Below, in pieces: positions 1 to 9,837 of a stretch of DNA of 64,000 nucleotides. A program made the translations under genes and the position numbers. The first letter of the stretch is position 1. Each line of letters starts with the position of its first letter. The notes beneath the pieces are model-generated. The model saw nothing but the letters and a program-made list of their open reading frames with translations. It did not search any database and was not told the DNA's origin. The DNA is from Antedon mediterranea (Eukaryota > Echinodermata > Crinoidea > Comatulida > Antedonidae), in contig NC_092673.1 in the NCBI RefSeq assembly GCF_964355755.1, positions 26,355,001 to 26,419,000 of the forward strand, in the 5' to 3' direction.

Positions 1-590
1 TTTTACTGAAGAAATTCTTTTCAACCCCTTTGGTTAGGCCTAGAACATTCTAATTATCATGCCTAATAAATATCCTCATATCGGGTATTTATTTAATTTT
101 AAATTAAACAAGACAGTGAAGAGGCACGGAATAATACGTACACGGACGTACGACGAATACACACACGCACGTCATCATTTACGACATATAGTGGTGATAT
201 GATGCAATTTTATAATGGATATAATGATGGGATTGCCTTTCCAGGCTTACAATCAATGTTCATTACGTAATACTATGTATATAATAGTAAACTGAATGTT
301 TATAAATAAATTGTTTTACGTAATTTGTTGCATATAAAATAAAAGACACAGACGTAGCCTACGTTTCCTATAAAATATTTCACATTTAAATTATTATGTA
401 CTGTTAAATGACATTATGCTGGATAATATTATAATCTTAAACTATGTTTACAATTATTAATATAGGCCTAATAATAATAATACATATTCATCGACCAAAG
501 TAAAAATAATCTAGATCGTATAACATTATTTTATCGCGACCAAATTTAAACGCGACCGATTTCGAACGCGACTGATATCATCGTAAAACT
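1..590. other. AT-rich stretch, nothing recognised
   Basis: No open reading frame, inverted repeat or recognisable element was seen here. The TAGGCCTA word that recurs across the window appears around 470. Confidence 0.6.
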
Positions 591-778
591 CCGGCGGGGT
601 TTCCCCATCTTCAGATGGTGCGTTGCAGTACGACGACAACGGCGGAGTAATTACGGGGGTTTCCCTCTGGTAAGCTAGCACGTTAGTGCGACCGCGGAAG
701 GATTAGTCGGGGGCTTCCTCTCTGATGATGGGGTGCGTGCCGATCGTGTGACCTGAGACTACATGGCGGGGCTTCCCC
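591..778 (+). repeat. Degenerate ~60-bp repeat, four kappaB-like cores
   Basis: A GC-rich island in AT-rich DNA. Four cores recur at 596-606 (GGGGTTTCCCC), 655-665 (GGGGGTTTCCC), 709-718 (GGGGGCTTCC) and 768-778 (GGGGCTTCCCC), starting 53-60 bases apart. Each fits or nearly fits the NF-kappaB consensus GGGRNNYYCC. The sequence between cores is poorly conserved. Whether this is a decayed minisatellite or a regulatory cluster cannot be told from sequence. Confidence 0.5.
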
Positions 779-858
779 TTTTTATGCCTACACGTTCCGT
801 GTTATTTTGTGTATGATTGCGACATTTTACGCACTTGTAAACTATTTTTTAACGTTTT

Positions 859-1056
859 GGGGCGACTTTGCGTTGGGGCGACTTTGTGATGGGGCGACTT
901 TGCGATGGGGCGACTTTGCGTTGGGGCGACTTTGTGATGGGGCGACTTTGCGATGGGGCGACTGTGTCGGGGCGACTTTGTTTTGGGGCGACTTTGCGAT
1001 GGGGCGACTGTGTAAGGGGCGACTTTGTATGGGGCGACTTTGCGATGGGGCGACTT
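859..1056 (+). repeat. 16-bp G-rich minisatellite
   Basis: About 13 units of a 14-16-bp repeat with core GGGGCGACTTTG followed by CGAT, TGAT or CGTT. The variants alternate in a pattern, suggesting a higher-order unit. Because the repeat lacks stops, several frames on both strands stay open; these are not taken as genes. The same general design (a run of Gs plus a short spacer) recurs in the foldback element near 40-42 kb. Confidence 0.9.
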
Positions 1057-1729
1057 GACTAGCATCCATTTCAGGGTGCTCGGTTCAAATCCTGTCAGAT
1101 TTATCCTTAAATATGTTTGTGCTATAAGGTGCAACTACACCAAAACCTGAGAAAGCTTCTTAGGTTTCTATCCTGTTTGACAAGTCATGTATTTGCTGTT
1201 GGATGGATATCATACTGTCATTTCCATACAATGCTGTAAATGAAGAGTTTTGAGAATTCACTTTACTCATCAAAAAAGGCTTTAAAGATAAATGGAAACA
1301 AATTGCATTAGAAAGAATGGTCGATGTTGTATACATTCAATTCACTTCAGTTGGCGGGCACTTAAGGGTCATATAAGAATTATTTTTCATGCTAAAAGAA
1401 GAATAATGTTTGGAGTTTTTGGAAAGATGTTTCAAAATGGATATAAACTGATAAACTGATAAAAATACTTTTATTGCAACTTTTGGGTTGAATTATACAA
1501 AAATATATACTTAGACTTAAATGAAAAAATATATCAAATCCATCAACGATATAAATCAAAAAACACAAAAACATCGAACAACAGACAAAATGAAGTCAAG
1601 TCAGGGAACGAAGCGACTGTGCAGGGATATATAAGTATGCTTACCACTTTTGAAAGAGACCAAAGTTTACAATAAAATTTTTTGATCGTTCCGTTTTTAT
1701 TTTTGGAATGCAAAATTCTTTAACTTGTC
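1057..1729. other. No gene recognised
   Basis: AT-rich. Near 1080-1091 there is a single sequence resembling a tRNA B box (GGTTCAAATCC) with no A box or paired stems. Nothing else is supportable. Confidence 0.5.
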
Positions 1730-2345
1730 TTAAATTGTATCTAGATTTAGGCGCTTTTGGAAGAAGGTGATGAAGTTAAGTCTATGGGAAGGGTTTTTAA
1801 GTTTCTGATAGTAATCCTTGCACAGTCTAGTTCGACGTTCACATAGCACAGGCACATTACATTGAGCCATTGCTTTGTTGTAACTGAGCTTTGGGAACGT
1901 GATTCTATGCGCCCTTCGTTGGATACTTTCCAGTTGGTCAGACTGCAATTTAGTTAAGCACGTTCCCCAAACGGGGACGGCGTATTCTAGTACAGGTCTG
2001 ATAACACAACAATAGAAATAGCATAAGGCTTGGGCGTCTAGACCGGACCGGCGCAATTGTTTAAGGAAATATAACCGTGAGTTTGATTTAGCTATCAAAG
2101 AATCAATATGGGGTTGCCATGATAAATTGTCACATACAATAATTCCAAGGAGCTTAGTACGGCAAACCTGGTTAACACTACATTTATTAATAATTAGAGG
2201 ATTAAATATCGACTTGTTTTTCTTACAACTCACAATTAATTCACATGTTTTTTTAGCATTGAGGGTCATATGGTTAAGCCGAGTCCATGCAAGGGCCGAG
2301 TTAGGATATCAACTGAGAGTAAGACTCTGGAAGCCTGGAAATGAC
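1730..2345 (-). mobile_element. Non-LTR retrotransposon fragment, C-terminal reverse transcriptase
   Basis: On the minus strand an open frame of 179 codons (2269 to 1730) encodes the end of a CR1/Jockey-type reverse transcriptase: the NMTLNAKKT-like segment (here HMTLNAKKTCEL), the LLGIIVCDNLSW block, and a thumb-like region with PVLEYAVPVWG and LESIQRRAHRI. These are standard landmarks of non-LTR polymerases after the catalytic core. The same frame continues upstream as a recognisable extension but meets a stop near 2310, and the catalytic part and endonuclease are absent. It is a 5'-truncated dead copy. Confidence 0.85.
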
Positions 2346-2662
2346 GAGGTAATTAATGATTAATGTAAAATAGTAATAGTTTGTAACAGTATATGATTTA
2401 AACAAGTTCCATAGAAAGATTTTACTGCATGATTGTAATTTTGATAGCAATTATAAACCAGATACTATAGGCATATTAATTAAGTAATAAAACTTTAAAT
2501 CAAAAATAATATATCAACCATATTCAGTTTATAGCAATCAAAATTTTAACTATATAATTATGTTGTTTATACTTATTTTGTAATAATGGTAAAATGTTTT
2601 TCTTCATCCTTATAGATTTCTCAAAGGCTGATTTTAGATAGTTAATCACCGATTTTGCACAG

Positions 2663-3110
2663 ATGAACGTGAACTATTTAACATGCTACAAATTCTATTT
2701 ATAGAAAAGTTAGGTGGCATTGAAGCAGTGAAAAAGGCTAGCAGTTCAATCGACCTGTTAGCTCTTTTAACTAGGAATGGATTATTGAGTGAAACAAATC
2801 TGTCTGTCCTGTATGACACAATAAAGGTAACTGAACAATTTGGCTTTGATTCAGTCATTAAAGAGAAGCTTCCTGCTTTCAATAATATCAAGAAGCGTAA
2901 GGTAGCATCATTTTCACTACACACAAAAAAGGTTTTTAATATGGGAAAGAATCTTAGTGATCCAGAAATAAAAACTCTTGATGGACGATACAACTTCCCT
3001 GTCTTTAAGAAGTATGCTGACAGTACAGCTGGAGTTTGATTCTAGATTTTCAACGTCGAGGGTTGCTGACTGAAGACAAAATCGAATCAGTTAGAAGCGT
3101 TTTAAGTTAA
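2663..3110 (+). pseudogene. Gene 0: DED-like exon, frameshifted
   Basis: An AG acceptor at 2661-2662 is followed by an open frame to a stop at 3037-3039. It encodes death-effector-like helices: IDLLALLTRNGLLSETNLSV then LYDTIKVTEQFGFDSVIKEK fit DED helices 4 to 6 (family knowledge; no search run). After the stop, another frame (about 3017-3110) reads FQRRGLLTEDKIESVRSVLS before a TAA, again like a DED helix pair, so the exon seems to have lost frame near 3020. It lies upstream of a block that also follows gene B, so it is best read as the decayed 3' end of an earlier gene of this cluster. Its upstream exons lie outside the window. It could instead be a short intact DED protein. Confidence 0.5.
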
Positions 3111-4341
3111 ATGGTAAAACAAGTATGTTGTGGTATTTAACCTAATTGCAATCTACTGAATTTCCAAAGTTCAGTTAGGTTGTAAATGAAGTACAGTGGT
3201 TGTTACTGTGCATTTTCAGTCAATAGCATATATTTGTGTTAATCGGGGCAGGGGGTTTGTAAATGAAGTACAGTGGTTGTTACTGTGCATTTTCAGTGCA
3301 AAGGGCTTCTCTGCTATTCTCATATGTTTGTAAATTCCAGTTTAAAATAAATAGTACTATAAATAAAATGGAGCACCTTGGTTTTCACTATGTATATTTT
3401 CAGAATGTAATATTATAAATGTGTATGAATACGAAATAAATACATATTTTAATTACCATAGTCCTTTCTGTAGTATTTTTAATTATAAACAACATCTAAC
3501 TTTGGGATTTATTTTTATTTTGTGTTACAGGGGTGGATTTCGGCTGCAGTTCAGTTCAGCCGCCATAATAAAAACACATCCCTCTGGGTAAAAATAGTGA
3601 GTAAAGACGATTTTTAGCCACCCAAACCCTTGTACTCAATAAAGATGTAGTAAGTTGTGAATTTAAGAGTTCATAAACTGGTGGCCGAAATAATCGGATC
3701 CCGAATTATTTTAAACATCTTTCTGGCAACAAATTCTAGAAATGCCCACAGTAGGCCTACTTATTTTTCTGTCAAAATACATGGATGATTGACATCTTAA
3801 AATGTTGTTGATTCTTTTTAAATAATAATTTTAATGATGCGAATCTATTTCTGTATAAACTGATTTCATAAAAATTCAAGAAATTACTGAACAAGATAAA
3901 CTGAATGAAGGAATAATGCCACAACCCAACTGTACAACGTTTTATGAAGGTACAAATAATATTAATGAAATGATTTCTGCGTTATCTTTGGTTATGTTTT
4001 GGCTGGATGGAAATTTTACTGCATAGTAGTTTGGGTCATGGGAGAGAAAGACCTTGTAATAGGCCTGTATAATTTACATTTACATGATTGTAAAATACAA
4101 AACAATACAGAAATTAAATCTATTGTAATGATGGATTGCCATTTTTATATTACATATGTTATGAAATATTTTGAAACAAGGCTATGAATAATTAACGTTT
4201 CTACATTTTCGTTAAATAATTTTATTTAGTAAGAAGGCCTACAAAACCTTAAAGGTAATATGATTTTGAATAACATTAATTATCCGGAAAACGTCACAGC
4301 TACAGAAGATACGATTGGGCAACATCAAGCAAGATATTTAA

Positions 4342-4369
4342 TGACGTCATTCCAGAAAGGGGAATTCCC
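4342..4369 (+). promoter_or_regulatory. CRE-kappaB promoter module, gene A
   Basis: Palindromic TGACGTCA at 4342-4349 and palindromic GGGGAATTCCC at 4359-4369, starts 17 bases apart. The same two sites with the same spacing occur at 33718-33745 and 57678-57705. CREB/ATF and NF-kappaB binding is inferred from consensus only. The module lies about 100-150 bases upstream of the exon 1 donor. Confidence 0.65.
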
Positions 4370-4399
4370 ATTTCCAGGGCTCTTTTACTACGACGCTGA

Positions 4400-4513
4400 A
4401 CTGGTACTGGGTACTTCATGCAGTGTATGGTAATGAGAACAAACGAGGAAAACAGGACCGCCGCCATGTTGATTCAACTTGTTCTTTTCCAATAAATTCC
4501 GAAAGGTTTTCAA
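4400..4513 (+). other. Gene A noncoding exon 1 (approximate start)
   Basis: Predicted first exon: the sequence ending ...GGTTTTCAA is followed by a GTATGT donor at 4514, and the matching region of gene C ends the same way at 57835. The transcription start cannot be fixed; the left edge given is a guess. A CCGCCATG context opens a nine-codon upstream frame (4466-4495). Confidence 0.45.
4466..4495 (+). CDS. Short upstream ORF in gene A exon 1
   Basis: ATG in a good context (GCCGCCATGT) opens nine codons, MLIQLVLFQ, then TAA. Gene C exon 1 has the same frame with one residue changed (57785-57814). Conservation of start, length and stop between paralogs fits a uORF that lowers translation of the main protein, but the two copies are so similar that shared descent alone could explain it. 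Confidence 0.35.
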   Translation: MLIQLVLFQ

Positions 4514-5028
4514 GTATGTACAACAGTATACTTTTAACAACATTGTAACAATTAATGTCCTTAACAATTAGGCCTGGCCCTAGGCCTAGTAGTACTAGCT
4601 AGGAGGCCTACTATACTAGAGTGCTCTAGCTAGTAACTAAATAATAGTTTAGTTTAGGGGCTAGGCCCAGCTCAGCACAATGATTTACAGTACCTCCACT
4701 GAGTACAGCTTGCTTGGTGGCCCTGGAATGTCTTGTGGTTCAACTCGTAGCCCACTCTGACACTAGGTTTAAGTTAGGTAGTAGTAGTGTATTTACTTGT
4801 ATACGTACACTAATTCCAATTAGTTCAATTCATCTGTTTTTATATTCAATCTCACCTATAATTTGTCAAATTATTTATTTTACTTATAATCCATGAATGA
4901 TTTAATAATCAAAATTATTATGTTTTAAAATTACAAATCACAATTTATAACTCTCGCTTTATTAGTTGGTTTCATATTCAAGCTAGATGCTGTATAACTA
5001 AGTACTGAATACAACAATATGTTTTAGC

Positions 5029-5443
5029 GGGTGTCACGAAACCTAAGACCACGAAAGCTAAGACCCCCTAAGACCTAAGATCACGAAAGCTAAGACCCAA
5101 GACCTAAGATTACAAATATTTATCTTTCGCACCTGCCTTGTTTTTTAACTCCCAACATTTATTCTGAATACCACACCTTAGAATTGGCACTTTCATGAAA
5201 AAGAATCACATAAAAAGTAACAAATACATTTTTAAATTGATGATTTTACAGACGTTTTTCTCGGACACAAAATGACTAGCCTACAGCACACTAGAGGTAG
5301 GCCTACCCCATGTTCAATGTTTTTGTTTCTATGGAACGTCAAAAGAGCAAAAATTATATAGAGGGCTGAAAACTCTGTGGAGTCCATCTACAGTGTGGAT
5401 GGAACAATGTAAAATTAAAATTGTAATGATAATAGTATAATCA
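5029..5443 (+). mobile_element. Half copy of GGGTGTCACGAAA foldback element
   Basis: Begins GGGTGTCACGAAACC with the internal short motif CACGAAAGCTAAGACC repeated, and matches, as reverse complement, the right arm of the complete element at 15411-16324. It stops near the centre of symmetry of that element, so only one arm is present. It sits inside a TTTCATATTCAAGCTAGATG repeat unit. Confidence 0.8.
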
Positions 5444-5639
5444 TGCAAGTACGAAGAAATAAATGCTGGCAAATAAATTTTAACTTAAAAATTATGATAA
5501 GTTTTTTTGTTTCGTCTTTACTCACTCACTAAACAGTCTTTAGTCGACCGTATCGAATGATCGCGTCGTTGAAGTTTTAATTAATTACACCTATTCTTTG
5601 AACAGAATGGTTTTCGTAAATCATGATTTGACTCTGTGA

Positions 5640-6260
5640 TTTTTAACACGATGACGTCATCAAAGTGAAATATAAAGATACCAATATCAGAAGATAAATA
5701 TCTAAATAATTACATTAATAAAATTTGAAGAATTTTGGGATCGTAAAAGTGAGATGCGCTCTCTTTCAAATGCAATGAACATTTACGAAAGAGATGAAAA
5801 TCCGACTTTTTGAATTCAACTGGACATATGATGACGTCATGACATCAGATAGACAAAATTTGTATATGAATTCATATCTACAATTCAACAACTTCCATAA
5901 TAACTTTTAATCACGTGGGTGACTTTTCATTCCGATGAGCGATAACAGAATAAAATATACTGTATAGATGAAATTAAGTAACTCACGTTATTCTACTTTT
6001 TTTTGATGACGTAATAAAAATTAAGATTTTTGTAACTTATATGAAAGAGAATTGATTGATAAAGAACATATTAAAATCTAGAAGAAAATGGGGAATGCAA
6101 TTGCCCGATGCGTTCTATTAAATTGTATTGACCAGTACAAAAGACAAACAAATTCTATTTTTGAAATTAGAGTAGCCATATGGTGACGTCAGAACATCTG
6201 GTGGTGGTACAATTTTACATGAATTGATATCTACAACTCATCAGCTTCCATAATACATTA
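5640..6260 (+). repeat. ~180-bp repeat with CRE-like cores
   Basis: TGACGTCA at 5652, 5832 and 6184 and TGACGTAA at 6007, i.e. 175-180 bases apart. Units 2 and 4 are alike beyond the core (ATATGRTGACGTCA, later GAATT.ATATCTACAA and CTTCCATAAT), so the true unit may be a dimer of about 355 bp. Probably part of an old transposon; the CRE sites may be incidental. Confidence 0.55.
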
Positions 6261-6359
6261 AAAAAAATAGGGGTAACCAGCCATCCTGAGGAGCTATAAC
6301 TGCACAAATTTGCATTAAATTACCTGTTCTTTATTTCATTATTCATTATTAAAGTTTAA

Positions 6360-6720
6360 CGTGCACATGCGTCGTTATTTTGCAATTAAAGTTCATCAAA
6401 GTAAATGAAATCTACTACAGAAGATATAAATTTCAATTGCAAAAACAATTTTTCTATGTTTTGTATGAGCGGTGCGCACCAGTGTGTGCGCAAAATGCAA
6501 ACAATTTAGAACATTTTGAAATGCTAAAAATGAGCTGAAATGTACAAAAAATTTATTAGAAATTAATTTTGCGCTTTTTAAAATTTTAAATACGCGTACT
6601 CGCATAATTTTTTGCGTAACACGCTATTTTAATCATGTCAAAATTTGCTCCATATTATGAAATACATTTTTGTAAAATTTCATTGAAAAATAAGTTTTTG
6701 TTCACGCTGCACGACTCTAA
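6360..6720 (+). other. Repeat-like block rich in GCGCA/TGCGC words
   Basis: Noncoding. It shares a composition and short words (TGCGCAAAATGC, GCGTACTCGC, CAAAATTTG) with 63480-64000 at the other end of the window, suggesting two diverged copies of one dispersed repeat. No ends or target duplications were found. Confidence 0.35.
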
Positions 6721-7109
6721 CGAGGTCATCAATAATCCTCACAACATCACAGGATTTCTTCTGATGAGGACATGTGTATTAAAATGTTGAAAGTTTGTCT
6801 TTCTAATATTAACTCTTGTTTGAGACAAATACACATGAAGTACTCAATATTATTCTTTCATTTCATAGTTTTCATGGATGGTAATGATTTGAAATAATAA
6901 AACAAAAATATATTGTTTGCTAATTGCACATTTAATAGGTGGGATTAATAACATATATTCTTCTCTGTGTTGGAAATCAGTAATAATCATGAATATTGTT
7001 TTTATGAATCAGGCAGGTATGAATTGCCAAGATCTACTCAAGCACTTGTATTTATAAACACTATACTTGGTGTATTACACAAAATCCTAATTTAATGCTA
7101 AAGGTGATG

Positions 7110-7780
7110 CATTGAGCTGTTACACAACAATACATTCTGTCTGCTCTACTTTCCCTTTGTTCATTGGAAAATGAATAAACACAATAAATTTCTATATATA
7201 CAGAAGGCAGCCATGCAAGAATGGTTGTTGAAGTCGTATGATATCGGAAATTCTGTTGTCACTTTGCATAACAATACACATCAATAGAAATGTACAGTAC
7301 CACTGTTCAGAGCAGCGTTTATACTCTCGGGCCAGTGAGCGGGGAAAGGTGGCTTATAAAGGTTAATAGATTTGTTTTAAAGGAAAACCTACAAAGTATT
7401 GCCAGAATGATATTATTATTTTTACTGGAAGTTTCTAATAATTTGTAGATTAATTTCACTGTAAGTAAATACTGTTTTATACTATGTATTTAAATTACAA
7501 TAATATTGCCGAAAATATCAGCTTAAATCAATATCAACTTATGATATGGCAGTAGGCAATAATAGATTAAACATTATGTTACTAATGCCACCTAAATATA
7601 GCTTTGATAAAATCTATTTATTTATATATGTATTGTCCTCCAAAAACACTAATGCAAAATGAAGATTAGTAAAGACAGACATTGAATAGACCAATCACTT
7701 CCGAAAAAAAATGTTTTCACTTAAAAAAAGACAAAACAGTTAAATTTAGCCAAAAACTCATTGACTTCCAGTCAATTTTA
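7110..7780 (+). repeat. Gene A intron 1, block duplicated at 36.8-37.1 kb
   Basis: Matches 36822-37120 in order: TTACACAACAATACATTCTG, the CAGAAGGCAGCCATGCAAG segment and CACTTTGCATAACAA. This is the start of a duplicated intron block that runs to noncoding exon 2 (13218 here, 39726 in gene B) and is interrupted by different insertions in each copy. Confidence 0.85.
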
Positions 7781-7859
7781 CTAATTTTTGCTTTAAAATA
7801 TTGGTTTATTGTAAATTGTAATATAACGATATACTTTTATATTTAAGAAATCGACCTTT

Positions 7860-8421
7860 GTATCGGAATTCAAATAGGTTCACAAACTTGACCCAGAAAG
7901 TCCAGAGGAGAGTTTGTCCAGATGTTTTAATGACCATTTAGTTTATAATAGAGTCCCTAAAGAAAACACTTAGCTTAACTTTGCGACCGTTCCCATCGTA
8001 AAACAATTAGATACTGACAGTTTTAAGCAGAGATTCGACAGGGCCAATTCATCATTGTAACCTCCCCAGATAAGATCAATCACTCCCACTTAAACACCCC
8101 TGGATCAACTTAGGACCAATCGTTACCCTCACAGATTACGTAATTGACATATGCTAATGAACTGAGCCAATATACTCCCAAGTTTCAGAAGGGCCCAGAC
8201 ACACCTTACAGCCACCTCACGGAGCACACACCTTACAGCCACTTCTTCAGAAGCAGACCTACACACTTCACACCTCACCGACAGCATCAATCATTGAACG
8301 TCCGTTCCTTATCTATACTTATAGTTGTATATTGTACTGAAGTATTATACTGAATAAACAATATATGTGTTACGACAGTCAAGCGAGTCAGAGTCCTTCA
8401 TTAGTACCTCAACAACGCAAC
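7860..8421 (+). mobile_element. Retroelement remnant, present in copy A only
   Basis: The corresponding place in copy B (near 37120) lacks this DNA. A short frame here reads ESPEESLSRCFNDHLVYNRV and, after a stop, IVKQLDTDSFKQRFDRANSS, which looks like the end of a retroelement polyprotein. It is followed by a TG...CA-bounded stretch (about 8057-8421) with an AATAAA signal near 8353, like an LTR. No clear target duplication was found, so class and limits are uncertain. Confidence 0.35.
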
Positions 8422-8449
8422 ATTATATTACATTATTTTCATGTAAATA

Positions 8450-9176
8450 ATTTGTTTTCGATCAAAGTTTTGGTCAAAGTGCACTGTATGTGACATTAAA
8501 ATGGCATATTCAACAAAAATATTCTAAAAATACAATATTTTTAATCTGATAACATTCCATAAGTAAACATTCTAAAACCGCCTAAACGTACCAAATTTGT
8601 CTGACGAGCCCAGGAACCGAGAGTTTGTCCCTGAGCCATGACGGGGCTCTTAAGTGCCCCTATGCCAAGTGGAGGAGTCTATCATGCAGTTCAGATCTTC
8701 CTGGTTGGTATTATGTACTTGCCTCAAGTATTGTAGTATGTTGTTTTTTTTTTTTACGGCTGTTGCTGTTTTGGTTATTTTTGGCTAGAAATAGTATATT
8801 TCATGGTTTAGTTTTTTTTTCAATAGACAATATTACCATAGAGCATTAATTATAAATGTATTTTTACTTTAGATAATAGATTTAATTGTGCAACAGATAT
8901 GTTTCCAATAGGTTAATATTTTAGTTAGATTCAATTAAAAAACCATTTATTATTTAAGCATTTTTGTGTTTTTAAAGATTTTGTTACGTCTAATTTACTT
9001 TTACCTAGGCGATGGGTTCGATCAAGATTGCTTAGTTCAATACTGTCTGGCAGGCATAAGTAGGCAGTTTCATCGACTATAATGTTCTAGGTCATCAAGG
9101 TTTTTGCAGGGTTACGCTTTTGTAAACAGAGAGTCTAAAATATGTTATTACTATAATAATAAACTAATAATATTAC
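8450..9176 (+). repeat. Gene A intron 1, block duplicated at 37.1-38.3 kb
   Basis: Matches 37125-38280. Near 9000-9110 it holds an eroded remnant of the non-LTR ORF1 fragment that is better preserved in copy B (37902-38170), so that insertion came before the duplication. No gene of its own. Confidence 0.8.
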
Positions 9177-9179
9177 TTA

Positions 9180-9358
9180 AGCATGGTTCCCACTAGCAAC
9201 GCAACGCAAGGACGTAACGCAACGCAAGTGAATTGACCAATCACAAGCGATGGCTTATTCGCTTGTGATTGCTAACTGTCTATAACTTCGCTTGTCATTG
9301 GTTAAAACGCTTGCGTTGCGTTTACGTCCTTGCGTTACGTTCTAGTGGGAACCAAGCT
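9180..9358. mobile_element. Harbinger-type MITE, 179 bp
   Basis: Terminal inverted repeats AGCATGGTTCCCACTAG and, reversed from the right end, AGCTTGGTTCCCACTAG, flanked by TTA on both sides (9177-9179 and 9359-9361). The matching place in copy B (38281-38283) has a single TTA and no element, giving a precise empty site. A 3-bp TWA target and AGC-starting ends fit PIF/Harbinger nonautonomous elements. No transposase. Confidence 0.85.
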
Positions 9359-9359
9359 T

Positions 9360-9715
9360 TATTGGAGATGCTGTGCAACTCAAAGTACAGAATACAACAA
9401 TATGTTTTAGCTTATTATTTGGTTTCATATTCAAGCTAGATGCTGTATAACTAAGTACTGGTTTTAGCTTATTATTTGGTTTCATATTCAAGCTAGATGC
9501 TGTGTAACTAAGGACAGAATAAAACAATACATTTTAGCTTATTATTTGGTTTCATATTCAAGCTAGATGCTGTATAACTAAGTACTGGTTTTAGCTTATT
9601 ATTTGGTTTCATATACAAGCTAGATGCTGTGTAACTAAGTACTGAATACAACAATAGGTTTTAGATTATTATTTGGTTTCATATTCAAGCTTGATGCTTT
9701 GAAATTGTGTGAGGC
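9360..9715 (+). repeat. Tandem repeat, TTTCATATTCAAGCTAGATG family
   Basis: About five units alternating between roughly 55 and 75 bp, each carrying GGTTTCATATTCAAGCTAGA and GCTGT.TAACTAAGTACTG. The duplicated copy at 38289-38550 has about four, and a single unit sits at 4965-5028. Copy number has changed since the duplication. Confidence 0.85.
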
Positions 9716-9837
9716 CCTAGGCTGGTGAATAATGCGTGATTGATAACCGACCTGTAGAGTACGCTGTCTATTATTACAATAGGACTAATAACAATGTTTA
9801 CTGTATTGTGTCTATTAGCACATTAGTATCTATTGGC

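Larger units (their letters stand above)
3111..4960 (+). repeat. Segmental duplication, copy 1 (pairs with 56.0-58.3 kb)
   Basis: The stretch aligns in order with 56000-58260. Shared pieces are a 76-bp unit (two copies near 3185-3300 against six near 55995-56465), the TTTCGGC...CCGCCATA block near 3535-3600, one unit of the ACATGGATGAT repeat near 3780 against eight in the other copy, the CRE-kappaB module, noncoding exon 1, and the trailing region with CCACTGAGTAC and CTCGTAGCCCACTCTGACAC. It is the spacer between one cluster gene and the promoter of the next. Confidence 0.85.

Noticed and set aside
1075-1100. B-box-like GGTTCAAATCC
   Set aside because: No A box and no paired T stem; probably chance or a worn SINE.
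807-1134. Several open frames across the 16-bp repeat on both strands
   Set aside because: They arise from a stop-free minisatellite; no start context, codon structure or domain.
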